Assembly: GCF_003369915.1 (NCBI RefSeq)
Contig: NC_046674.1
Location: 23,439,657-23,503,656 of the forward strand
Origin: Drosophila miranda
Lineage: Eukaryota; Arthropoda; Insecta; Diptera; Drosophilidae
DNA: 64,000 nucleotides
Reading direction: 5' to 3'
Below the pieces are notes generated by a model. The model saw nothing but the letters and a program-made list of their open reading frames with translations, had not been told where the DNA came from and searched no databases. Position numbers and translations under genes: made by a program. Of the stretch, positions 24,301 to 35,102 are shown piece after piece. Every line of letters starts with the position of its first letter. Positions within the stretch are counted from its first letter, which is position 1.

Positions 24301-27300
24301 TATCGGTGGCGGACAGCCTGGATATGGAGGTCAATCTGGGGTTGGAGGTCAACCTGGATACGGAACACAACCAGGAGTTGGTGGACAGACAGGTATCGGT
24401 GGCGGACAGCCCGGATATGGAGGTCAATCTGGGGTTGGAGGTCAACCAGGAGTTGGCGGACAGACAGGTATCGGTGGCGGACAGCCCGGATATGGAGGTC
24501 AATCTGGGGTTGGAGGTCAACCTGGATACGGAACACAACCAGGAGTTGGTGGACAGACAGGTATCGGTGGCGGACAGCCCGGATATGGAGGTCAATCTGG
24601 GGTTGGAGGTCAACCTGGATACGGAACACAACCAGGAGTTGGTGGACAGACAGGTATCGGTGGCGGACAGCCCGGATATGGAGGTCAATCTGGGGTTGGA
24701 GGTCAACCCGGATACGGAATACAACCAGGATTTGGCGGACAGCCTGGATTTGGAAGCCAACCTCTAACTGGAGGTAAATCTGGATACGGAACGCAACCAG
24801 GAGTTAGTGGACCGACAGGTATCGGTGGTGGACAGCTCGGGTTTGGAGGTCAACCTGGAGTTGGAGGTCAACCCAGCTACGGAACCCAAGCAGGAGTTGG
24901 TAGACCGACGGGTATCGGTGGTGGACAACCCGCATATGGAGGTCAATCTGGGGCTGGAGGTCAACCCGGATACGGATCCCAACCAGGATTTGGTGGACAG
25001 CCTGGACTTGGAGGTCAACGTGGAGCTGGAGGTCAACCCGGATACGGAACACAACCAGGAGTTGGTGTACAGACTGGTATCAGTGGTGGACAACCCGGAT
25101 ATGGAGCTCAATCTGGGGCTTTAGGTCAACCCGGATACGAAGCCCAACCAGGATTTGGTGGACAGCCTGGATTTGGAGGGCAACCTGGAGCTGGAGATCA
25201 ATCCGGATACGGAACACAACCAGGAGTTGGTGGATCGACAGGTATCGGTGGCGGACAGCCCGGATATGGAGGTCAATCTGGGGTTGGAGGTCAACCAGGA
25301 GTTGGTGGATCGACAGGTATCGGTGGCGGACAGCCCGGATATGGAGGTCAATCTGGGGTTGTAGGTCAACCTGGATACGGAACACAACCAGGAGTTGGTG
25401 GACAGACTGGTATCGGTGGCGGACTGCCCGGATTCGGGGCTCAACCTGGAGTTGGAGGTCAACCCAGTTACGGAACCCAAGCAGGAGTCAGTGGACAGCC
25501 TGCTATCGGTGGGAGACAGCCAGGATACGGAGCACAACCCGTAGTTGGTGGGCAGACTGGTAGCGATGGAGGACACCCCGGAGTTGGAGGTCAACCCGGA
25601 TACGGAACACAACCAGGAGTTAGTGGACAGACAGGTGTCGGTGGCGGACAGCCCGGATATGGAGGTCAACCTGGAGTTGGAGGTCAACCCAGCTACGGAA
25701 CCCAAGCAGGAGTTGGTGCACAGACAGGTATCGGTGGCGGACAGCCCGGATATGGAGGTCAATCTGGAGTTGGAGGTCAACCCGGATACGGTACCCAACC
25801 AGGCGTTGGACAGACAGGTGTTGGTGGCGGACAGCCCGGATATGGAGGTCAACCTGGAGTTGGAGGTCAACCCGGATACGGAACCCAACCAGGAGTTGGT
25901 GGACAGACAGGCATCGGTAGCGGACAGCCCGGATTTATAGGTCAACAGCCCGGAGCAGGAGGATCGCAGTTTGATGGAAGGCACCCGGGAACCGGTGGTA
26001 CTTCAGATGGCCAAGTAGGTGCTCCGGTACGGTATACAGCTGGAGCTGGTGTCGCTCCTGGAGCTGCTGGTGTTGGTAAGTCTTGAATCCTCTGTACACC
26101 GATAGAAAATGAATGACTTGAAAATTGTAGGTGCGCCAAGTACAGTTGCCGTTGGAGCTGATGACACATTTTCTCAAGCGGCGTCCACTATTGGGAACGG
26201 CCAGGCATCTGCCAGTGCCGAGGGCAAAAAGAATGGCGGAACTGCTAAGACCCAAGTATCCGGCACATACAGTACGGGCGGTTCTTTCAGCGCTAGTGCA
26301 ATGACTTCCGACGCAGATCGGGCTGCCAGCGCCCAGGTTACTGGCAATGCTGATGGCGCTATGAGCCAGTCCCAAGGCTCTGGAGGACCGGCCCAGTCCC
26401 AGGCCCAAGTGCAGGTCAACTCGAAGGATGGAGGCACCAAGGCTTCATCACAGAGTGGGGGTCTGATTCACCAGAGCCAGAGTGAGGTGCAGGCCAACGA
26501 TAAGGGCGGCTTGGCCGATGCCCAGTCCAGCGGACCGGGCCAAACCTCTTCCCAAGCTCAAATCGGCTTCCGTCCAGGTCAGGATACCAGCTCGGTAGTG
26601 GCACCAGGTGGCGGACAGGCTTCCGCACAATCGGGCAGCCATTCTGGCCAGAGCCAGTCTCAGATCCAAGGAACTTCTAGGTAATCACAGAGTGCGGCAG
26701 GACGGTATACCAGAACTCTAAGCGACTTCTATTTTCAGTTTTGGGGTATCATATCACGGCGCTGCACAGTCCGCATCAGGAACTAAGGAGCAGGTGGACA
26801 CCTACCGGGAGCAAAATCGAGAGCTCTTCAATACAATCAGCCAGTTTGGCAACAGTGGAAATGCGTAGGTAATCCTAGATGGGAATTTTCGGCCCATTTA
26901 AAAAATATGTATTTCCATTTCAGTGTAACCGATCGGGCTGATGCCGTCTTTAGTGGCCCGGCACTCACGTCTGAATCTGATTCAATACCCGAGCTGCAGC
27001 TGAAGTCCACAAAGACCAGCAAGGAAGAGCCTGAGAAGGTCGATAAGAAGCCAGATCAGTCGGAACCAGTTCAATACGACGACGAGGAAGAGGACGAGGG
27101 GGATGAATACGACGAGGATGAGTACTACAACGAGAAGCCTGTCAAGCTAGAGGAGGGTCCAAAGCCACCGAACAAGATTAAGGATTCGGAGTCCACACCT
27201 CATCCACAGACCTATACCCAGTCGTCCCCCACGCAGAAGCAGCAGGCAGTAGTGGCCCCATTGCCAGCGGAAAAGTACCAGCTGGTGCAGAAACAGAACG

Positions 27301-27707
27301 GACTCATTAATAGCTACACGGAGCGATCAACCACAGAGTCCGTGCCCAGTGGGTTCCGCGGCACGGTGAACGTTCAAAAGAAGTTTCACACAAAGTCGCT
27401 TGAGCTTCATAATACCGACAAGAAGGTCGAAATCAGTGCCGACACTGACTCCGATGCCCCGAGTACACCCACTCGCGGTAGCAAAGCGCCTCGCGCACCA
27501 GACAGCTATGTAACAGTCACCAAGTCGGTGACTGGAAGCATGGACAATAGCAAGAACCCACCGCAGGATAACAAGAACTTCCAGTCCACGTACTACACCA
27601 AGTCCTCGACCTGCGGATACTTCACCTTCTCCTGTAACATTGTCTACGGAGCGAATGGACGCAGCAAGATCTGTCGCCCAAAAGCCCCAGCCAATGGCAA
27701 GTGCTAA
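21398..27707 (+). CDS. Secreted Gly/Gln-rich 31-residue-repeat protein, unknown function
   Basis: Eight coding exons (21398-21469, 21711-21787, 21849-21952, 22018-22164, 22224-26075, 26131-26680, 26739-26864, 26924-27707) all have GT..AG introns and keep frame, for about 1,903 residues. Residues 1-22 are a signal peptide (MLPFRWGLLLGIVML). A dibasic RSKRSGRG site follows near residue 44. Exon 5 (residues about 134-1417) is an array of Gly/Gln/Pro units, commonly 31 residues, with core QPGYGTQPGVGG. Residues 1418-1600 are rich in Ala/Ser/Gln (AQSQ, SQSQ). The C-terminal part has a strongly acidic stretch near residue 1695 (DDEEEDEGDEYDEDEYY) and ends in a short four-cysteine tail (CGYFTFSC ... 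ICR ... GKC). There is no chitin-binding domain. The composition resembles elastic or cuticle matrix proteins, but I do not recognise the family. A poly(A) signal lies near 27930. Confidence 0.82.
22224..26000 (+). repeat. 93-base tandem repeat array coding Gly/Gln-rich units
   Basis: Roughly 40 units, many nearly identical over 93 bases, plus shortened variants of about 60-66 bases. The typical unit contains GGACAGCCCGGATATGG and GGATACGGAACACAACC. The array is homogenised in the middle (about 23100-24750) and more diverged at both ends, the usual sign of ongoing unequal exchange. Confidence 0.85.
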
Positions 27708-28080
27708 AGGGGATGCAAGCCCACGCCCACCCACCCCACATTATAGTAGATCAGTTCCCAAGGGGCTCAATTTTAGAACAGTCCATCTAACTGTCACCAA
27801 AAACACTCCCCCATATTTGTATTTTTATGCAGCAAGTTCTTAAGCATTTAAGTGTTTTTTTGCAAATAATTTTAGCATCTTACTGCCATTTCTTAAATAT
27901 TTCATAGGCTTTGCAATTGTAATTAATATTTAATAAAAGTCATAAGAAAACGGAAAGTATCCCGGTGTTTGAGAGCCGCGAACTGGTGGAAATATCCTTT
28001 ACAAATTTACTAAAAAAACATAGTACTGGGCTTGAATTTGACTTTGGTTATTGAAGATCAATGTACTATTTCGACAAAAA
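27708..28080. other. Short intergenic stretch between convergent genes
   Basis: It contains the 3' end of the Gly/Gln-rich gene, with a poly(A) signal near 27930, and nothing else that I can identify. Confidence 0.5.
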
Positions 28081-28461
28081 TTAAGCACAAATTTTGTCGC
28101 AGGTTAGAAGCTTTGAATTCCAGAACAGATATTGTGGGCAGATCTTCACAAAGGGGCGATAGTCACACTGTATGAAGCGTGTGCAGTCGCCGGGATATGG
28201 TATTAGTTGTCCAAGTTTCATTTCACATTCGACCGATAGATTGTCGGATGTGTTCTTAGAACAACCTGTGCGTGACTGTGTGTCACATCGCTGCAGCAGA
28301 GCGTTCCAGTGAAGGTTCGCAGGACAGCTTAAAACGCCCGTCTCGTAAAACTGACTGCAGTCGCTGGGATAGGGCTCTCTAACCGTATCCTGTGCTTGAA
28401 GCAACATAGAACTCAACAAGATCAGAGCTCCTACAAGCACAAATTTGATAACCACTGACAT
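28081..28461 (-). CDS. Small two-domain chitin-binding protein
   Basis: Single-exon gene of 126 residues, unlike its spliced neighbours. The signal peptide is residues 1-23 (MSVVIKFVLVGALILL). Two ChtBD2 domains follow: REPYPSDCSQFYETG, which lacks the first cysteine, and ECEMKLGQLIPYPGDC with CPQYLFWN. The first domain begins directly after the signal peptide and looks shortened. The protein ends two residues after the last cysteine region (CDKICA). It is probably a small peritrophin. Confidence 0.85.
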   Translation of the reverse strand: MSVVIKFVLVGALILLSSMLLQAQDTVREPYPSDCSQFYETGVLSCPANLHWNALLQRCDTQSRTGCSKNTSDNLSVECEMKLGQLIPYPGDCTRFIQCDYRPFVKICPQYLFWNSKLLTCDKICA

Positions 28462-28579
28462 AGTTTGTTAAAAGTGTAGATAACTGGTTTTTAATTTCTG
28501 ATGACTGAATATACTTCGCAAAGAGATGTGGACAATACACTGCTTAACGTCTAAATGAACTGCTAATCCACTGCATTGG

Positions 28580-28587
28580 TATTTATA
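28580..28587 (-). promoter_or_regulatory. TATA box of small two-domain gene
   Basis: TATAAATA on the minus strand, about 120 bases before the ATG at 28461. Confidence 0.4.
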
Positions 28588-28684
28588 TCGATTTACAGGC
28601 GACGACAATCTATCATATATATTGACATATTGACATATCACAGTGATAAATTCTCAGAATTGTATGTACAATAAATCTTATTAT

Positions 28685-28800
28685 TAGCTTTAGCAAGAGG
28701 GAACATTTCCGACCTCATAAAGCTTTAAAGTAGGTACATATTCTGATGGGACTACTGGCTACGACTATATCAAGTATACATATATATTCTTGATCAGCTT
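28685..28800 (+). mobile_element. DINE-1 fragment
   Basis: Partial text of the same family as 9087-9582 (GGGAACATTTCCGACCTCAT, then ATATATTCTTGATCAGC). No intact ends. Confidence 0.5.
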
Positions 28801-28844
28801 AATATAAAACTCAGATCAAATCACTTTCACTTGCACGAGTTCAT

Positions 28845-28910
28845 GGGCCTTGGAATGATAAAATTGTCCGGTTAAGTGGGCCTTGGAATGATAAAATTGT
28901 CCGGTTAAGT
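28845..28910. repeat. Perfect 33-base tandem duplication
   Basis: Two identical adjacent copies, 28845-28877 and 28878-28910, beginning GGGCCTTGGAATGATAAAAT. They are intergenic and identical, so recent. Confidence 0.9.
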
Positions 28911-29163
28911 GGATTCTTGCGTACATATTAAACATTAAACAGATTACTTCTCTTGGTAAGAGAATACAAAAATGTCAAGAAATACTTGAAGATTAAAGTC
29001 CATCTTAAGGAAAGTCCCGTCTGAAATTGGTTGCATAGTGCTATCTGTTTGATTTTCAAGAGTGATTCTCTAGAAATGTTTCCCATAAACTCTCGTCAAT
29101 AAAGAAGGCAATGCGATCGATACGATTGAAGTACTTGCCCTTGATGAGGTGACAGGAGTTTTG

Positions 29164-29170
29164 TATAAAA
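29164..29170 (+). promoter_or_regulatory. TATA box of three-domain peritrophin gene
   Basis: TATAAAA about 136 bases upstream of the ATG at 29300. Confidence 0.5.
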
Positions 29171-29299
29171 GACGGTACAGCCTAAAGGTGGCCATCATAC
29201 CATTATTGAGCCATCTCTGGAGGAAATCAAAAGTAAGACTGTCTGTAAAATATTCACATTACAAATAATACACATCTTCCTTCCTGTCTTATAAAAGTG

Positions 29300-30106
29300 A
29301 TGCGTCGTTCTGTCTGTGCTTGGGTGGTCTTGGCAGCATTGCTTGCCGCTGTTGGAGGTGAGGCATATAATGATGTGGTAAGTAGCCCTAATGAGCATCT
29401 GCATTCCATGTAAAATCTTTGTACTGCGCAGGCCATCAATGCTGACATGTCTATTGGGATGGTACAATGCCCACCCTACGATGATCCCGGCCGCGTTGTG
29501 TTACTGCCATTCCACAATGACTGCAGCAAGTACATTACCTGCCTCCAAGGCAATCCCTACGTGCAGCAGTGTCCGGACAACTTATTCTGGAGCCAACGAA
29601 ACTACCGTTGCGTTAACCGAGAGTACTCCGAGTGCCGTAGCACAGACACAGAGGATTTTGTTGAATACAGCGCATATCCTGGGGACTGTAGTCGCTTCTA
29701 CGAGAAACGGGCCCTTCGCTGTGCCAACAACTATCTATTCAACCCGCAAAATCTACGCTGCGAGCCTTCTCGGTACGTCAACAGCTGCAAGTCTGTGCCA
29801 CCATGGAACAGCGTGCCACCCACCGATCCCAACTATCCCATGATCCCATCTACAGTGCCTCCTGCTGCCACTCCTCCGTCAATGACCTGGCCTACACCAG
29901 CACCGGAATACAATGCCCCGCTTGATGCTCAGTCGCTGTGCAAGAATAGCATCCCGAATTCATATATTCCGTTTCCCGGAGACTGTCACAAGTTTATCCA
30001 CTGTGGTCCAACGGCCACTATGTTGAATTGCCCTGCAGACTTATTCTGGAACACTGGTGTGCTCTCTTGCACTGCCTCCAGCCGTGGATGCCAGATACTC
30101 CACTAA
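29300..30106 (+). CDS. Three-domain secreted chitin-binding protein
   Basis: Exons 29300-29377 and 29432-30106 join in phase 0 to give 250 residues. Exon 1 encodes the signal peptide (MRRSVCAWVVLAALLAAVGG). ChtBD2 domains begin at QCPPYDDPGRVVLLP, at a shortened second domain around DCSRFYEKRALRC that has lost the cysteine before DFVEYSAYPGDC, and at LCKNSIPNSYIPFPGDC. A Pro/Thr-rich linker of about 45 residues (NYPMIPSTVPP) separates domains two and three. The middle domain resembles the first domain of the gene at 28,081, which is next door in the opposite orientation. The two may be related by duplication. Confidence 0.88.
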
Positions 30107-30224
30107 AAGACGATGTTTACTTTGCGGTATTCTCCACTTAAACCCGATGTTAACCACACGGGATAAGCAAAACCGTTTTATTTTGCACATTCAATTAATG
30201 CACATTTAATATTTCATCAATATA

Positions 30225-32595
30225 CTACCAAAAGAACATTGCGATCGCCTCAAGGGACTCCCAGATCAAGGTATTTGGGTTTTTATTCATATTAGACAAG
30301 AAAACCAAATTATTGGGGCTGCAACAGGCCAGCCGGGGTTCCATGCAGGCTAGATCGGTTGGACTGAACTCTTCTCCATCTGCACACGCATAGCCCACAG
30401 GAATGGGGTCTTGACAAACTATGTACTTGCTGCAATTACCGGGATAAGGGACTAGTGAGCCTTCGGCTTGATAAGCGCAAAAGCTATCCGGAGCTGGAGT
30501 CCCATCAGTTGTGGGGGAAAAAGGAAGCGGTGTTGTTGTAGCTGGGATCGTACAATTTGCAACCCACGGAGCCATGCATCGTTCGAGGAATGCACTGAAC
30601 TCTTGGCCGTCTGCACAGTCGTAGACGATGGGTAAAGGTCGGACACATTTTATGAACTTACTGCAGTCAGAGGGATAGGGAACAAGTTTACCGTCAGGCA
30701 TGCCCTCGCAGGGATCTATAGCTTCTGTAGTTGGAGTACTTGGTGTACTGAGAGTCGTTGGGTCGTCCGTTGTTCCTAGACCTAAAGTGGTTGAGTCGTA
30801 GTCCCATCGACAGGCCTCGGGGGATACATCGGAACCACACTGCCCTGTTAATGGGTCAAAAAACTCCCCACTTCCACACACACCCATCATATAAACGAGA
30901 TCGTCCACGCACCGAAGAAACCACTGGCAATTATCTGGAAACGGCACGGTGTTGCCCGCATTGTTGAGGCAGACCGTTGGACTTGGGGTTGGTGTGGTAT
31001 AGCTCGGCGATAAAGTTGTCGTCTCTCCTTTTGGACAGTCACTTAGCTGAAAATCAACGCATTTCTGCAGTGCCTCATTGAAGTAGTATCCTTCCATGCA
31101 GTAAAAGGCAATAGGCACCGGGCTAACACATACTATGTATTTTCTGCAATCTTCGGGATAGGAAGCGTAATGACCCTTGCTCTGTCCTGAGCAGATTTCC
31201 GAATCAACTGGCACACTAGTCGTCGTGTCGGGAGTTTGAATGGTGGTAAAACTGGTAGACCATGTGGTGGAATGAGTGTTCGATTGACTGGCAGTTGATC
31301 CAGTAGCGATTCCGTTTTCCGTGCAGGCTGTAGGTGCAACGTCAGGGCCGCAATTGCCTGTTTGAGGATCATACCACGCGTTATAAATGCAATTGGCTAT
31401 GCTGTAGCTCCCATCTCCCATGCATAGGATATACTGTTGGCAGTTCGTTACTAGTGGGTAGGAGAAGCCCAGATTCTGATCGGCGCAGAGATCGTCCCAG
31501 TTTTGGGTAGTTTGAACGGTTGGGCTTGTGGTAAATGTGTCGCGGCACGCTGTGGGCGATACATTTGGTCCGCAATCGCCAGTCTTCGGATCGAACCAAG
31601 CATTCACTGGACACTTAGCGGTCGTCCATTGATCATTGCCCATGCAAAGAACGTACTGTTGGCAGTCTGATTCCAATGGGAATGCGACACCCAGCACCTG
31701 GTCAGCACATAGGTAGTCCTTATAGTCTGGGGTTGACCGAGGAATGGTGATGGGACCTGTAGACGTTGTCACTTCGCGGCACGCTTCTGATGAGACTTCC
31801 GGACCACAATGCCCGCTATACGGGTTGTACCAATTGTCATTGGGGCAGGGAAGGATTGTGAATGAGTTGTTGCCAAAGCAATAGTAATACTGCTGGCAGT
31901 TTTTTAGGTACGGAAAGCAGGTTCCCAGCGCCTGACCGACGCACTCGGTGAAAAGCCCCTGCGTAGTCATTGTTGCTTCTGGCACTACCTGGGTTGAATG
32001 GTCACCGTAGCACCAGACTTCATTTGGATAGTCACAGATGCGGAGGTCTGGATTAAACAGCAACTGGCCGGGGCACTGGTCCACTTTACTGTGCTCGTCC
32101 ACACACACGATGAACTCGTTGCAGGCACTATCGGACGGAAGTAGAGTATGGTTTGGTTGACCAACGCAAGGATCAGCTTGAGGCGCTGGGTAAGGCGAAG
32201 CCGTGCAATCAACGGCTTCCGGTGTGTCGCAGATACGAAGAAAATTATTAAAAAGTTTTCCGGGTGGGCAATTCTCCAATTCTGCACACGATTCGGTACA
32301 CGAAATATAGGCACTGCAGTCGTAGGGATACTTATAGTTTCCGGCAGGCAACGACACGCAAAAGGCAGAGTCCACTTCTGGAGGGGATCGGCAGTCGTTC
32401 ATCGCGCTACCAGAAGTTCGGTATGAAGACGGGGTGCCATCGCAGACAGCTGCCAAAAAGTAAGCGATGAACGTAAAACATTTACAGTCTAAAACTGACA
32501 CGAGAAGAAAATATATAAAATTATCAATATTAGTTTGCAGTATGAAATCCAAATTAAATAGCTGAGATATAGGTCTTAACCCCTTTACCTTTCAT
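30225..32595 (-). CDS. Nine-domain secreted chitin-binding protein
   Basis: Exon 1 is 32589-32595 (ATGAAAG) and exon 2 is 30225-32494. They join in phase 1 to give 758 residues starting MKVLDCKCFTFIAYFLAAVC, a signal peptide. Nine ChtBD2 domains follow, separated by short Thr-rich linkers. Domains 3-5 and 7 form a subgroup with an added C-terminal motif (CGPEVSSEAC, CGPNVSPTAC, CGPDVAPTAC, CGSDVSPEAC). Domains 6, 8 and 9 share YPxDCxKxIxC and a Cys-Ala-Asp/Met-Glu-Gly loop. This suggests serial duplication of two domain types. The tail after the last domain (SPNNLVFLSN) is unusual and its last residues run up to the stop at 30225. Its neighbour at 29,300 converges on it. Confidence 0.87.
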
Positions 32596-33759
32596 TTTAT
32601 AAATTTTTTATTTTCCGTCGAAGGATGCTTTGGATACCACTAGTATATTTTAAAACTTATAATGCAGCACTTTAGATATAAAATAGCAATGAAGTCTGAA
32701 ATGATTCTCGAAAATTTACCAGTGCTTATGATCCCACGGTTTGAAAATTACTGAACTGAATCATTCTGTTCACATTTTGGCAATTCTTAGGCATAAACAG
32801 ATAGTCGCCTGCCAATCATATCAACAGTACGTCCGTTTTTCGATAATGACTAATTAAAGTTGATAATGGTTTATGGCAGCTCTGAGAAATGCGTATCTTG
32901 GTCAAGGAAATAGACAACAGGTTCTAAATATTTGGTAATTTCTGATGGCTACTATCTCTCTGCTCGTATTTCCATTCCTATACGCTAGATAGTAAAAAAA
33001 ACAATTAACAAAGAATTGATGAGAGACAATATATGAAAGTTGTCTGAATAGGAAACATCCCTTTAGTAGAATAAAGGGGAAAGGGGACAAAACAAACTAT
33101 TTTATCAGTAGAGATGACTACTTTTAGGCCAACATCGATATTTATTGTAGAAATCTTTAACTTTTCTAGAAATCTGGATATTTTTCCATATTTCATTCAG
33201 AGGCCAGTGGTGCACCACAGAAACTTGAAGGTATGGTTCGTTTCGATTGAAATGCTCCTTCAAGAAGTGCATCTACTAAGCCTGAATGTTTGGACCAAGC
33301 AGCACGTCGTTTGCCGGTTTGTTTCGTTTCCCTTGGAAGCAGTTAATCGACTGCATCTGAAGTTTTTGTCTTTTTTCTTCAAAATTGAAATGGGATCAAT
33401 GGAATGCAAAACGAATTAACTTTTGAATTTAGACCTCAGACTTTGTGTATTATTTATTTAGCTATGAACTACAAAAGGGGCGCCGAAATGTATCAACTAC
33501 ATCTTTTGATTCGGTACGGTCTACGTTTGTATGTAAATATTTTACGTATGTACAAACATACATATGTGCATAAGAGTAGGTATGTTTTTATCAGAAATTA
33601 CATGTGTTTTTTATGAAGCTCCTTATCAATTCTTAGTAAAGAAATAAACGAGTAGATAGCGAATGAGTACTTCAGCTTTTATCAGATTTCTTTGATATTA
33701 TCATATGGAGAACATTTTACATATTGGCACTGCATGTAAATTTTCATTCAATGCTGGTG
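32596..33759. other. AT-rich intergenic region
   Basis: About 1.2 kb between divergent genes. There is no coding sequence, repeat or element that I can support. The promoters of both neighbours must lie here. Confidence 0.5.
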
Positions 33760-33767
33760 TATAAAAA
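33760..33767 (+). promoter_or_regulatory. TATA box and initiator of peritrophin gene
   Basis: TATAAAAA at 33760, with an initiator-like TTCAGTTCG at about 33790, 30 bases downstream. This places the ATG at 33781 upstream of the start site and supports translation from 33814. Confidence 0.6.
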
Positions 33768-33813
33768 CGATGTTCCATGAATGGAAAAGTTCAGTTCGAT
33801 AGCGAAACGCAAT

Positions 33814-34744
33814 ATGAAGCTTCTAGGAGTGCTGTGGACACTTTGCCTTCTATACAAAACTTCACTGGCTCGAATACAAGTGGGTACAAGTGGCGCCGAA
33901 TGCCATGAATGAATAAATATGATTAAAGAACTAACTAAATACAATGATTTCAAAGGACGGCTTCTCGTTTAAGACCTCCATATGTGATGGTAAGAACGGG
34001 GGTCTTTTACCCATGTATGGAACGTGTAGGGGATATTATGTGTGTCTTGATGGGAACGCTGTGATCGGATCCTGCGAAAGAAGCACATTGTTTAATCCCA
34101 AGACTTTACATTGCGATGATGCCGTGGACGTAGACTGCATATTCGAGGCAAAGCTAAATAATTACAACGATGGATCGAACTCGGAGAGTGAGGAGGATGA
34201 GGAGCCTCAGGAAATTGATTCCCCACCCACGCGGAGACCGTCAAAGCAGCAGAGACCTGTGGCAAAACAACTTTTGGATACATTTAACAGAGTGTGCGCC
34301 GGTAAGAAAGATGGTGTGACTCTGGCAAAAGATGGCTCTTGCAGTGAGTACATTGTGTGCGAGTCGAAGCAGCCACATCTTCGCGTTTGTCCTACCAATC
34401 AGCATTTTAGTCCCACTCGCCGGATCTGTATGAAGCCGAAAGATGCCAAGTGTCTTGTGGGCCATGAAAATCATCAACTAGAAGAGCCAGCCACATCCGC
34501 CGGGGTCTGCCCTGAAGAAAAAGAGAACTCTTTGGTTGCTCACCAGAAAGATTGTGGAAAGTTTTTACTTTGCAGCAACATGATGTTCCTGGTAATGGAT
34601 TGTCCCATTGGTTTGCATTTCAATTCCAAAACGTCGCGTTGCGACTATCCCAAGATCGCGAAATGTCAAGTGAAGGAAAAAGGAAATAAAGCTGCTTTAA
34701 AGACAAAAACTTCAGCACGTAAACCTAAAAATCGTCGCTTGTAA
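33814..34744 (+). CDS. Three-domain peritrophin with basic C-terminal tail
   Basis: Exons 33814-33879 and 33956-34744 join in phase 0 to give 284 residues. Exon 1 is the signal peptide (MKLLGVLWTLCLLYKTSLA). Three ChtBD2 domains begin ICDGKNGGLLPMYGTC, VCAGKKDGVTLAKDGSC and VCPEEKENSLVAHQKDC. An acidic linker (SESEEDEEPQE) lies between domains one and two. The last 30 residues are strongly basic (KTKTSARKPKNRRL), which is unusual for this cluster. The close spacing of the domains and the basic tail could suit a cuticular or tracheal chitin protein as well as a peritrophic one; I cannot decide from sequence. A poly(A) signal follows near 34759. Confidence 0.87.
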
Positions 34745-35102
34745 CAATTGCATGCAAATAAAAAAATGTGGTATATACATATATGTATGTATGTATATCA
34801 TCATATATTTCCTACTTAAGTATCTCCTATTCCTGTATCCTCAAAGCTTACCCGTAGATTAAGCTAAAGCTTGTTAATTATAGTAAGCAAGAGAAAAGTA
34901 AATATAAAATAGAATCACAAAAAATATATATGGACTGAAATCCCTGTTTGAAAAACTCCCAAAATGCACTAGCTAAAGTTCTAGTACCGCTGGCATAGAG
35001 TAGGTTAGGTTAACCCGGACGGCCCTCAGCGGGGCCACGCATAGGCCAATCTGGCCCTTAGTTATCCGGATAGGGGGGGTGTATGAACAGTCGCGGGAGT
35101 GT

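Noticed and set aside
22739-24760. 673-codon antisense frame and a long shifted sense frame (23049-24767) in the Gly/Gln array
   Set aside because: Both mirror the 93-base repeat, whose length is a multiple of three, so any stop-free frame stays open through the array. The Gly/Gln frame is the one that links to the spliced exons.
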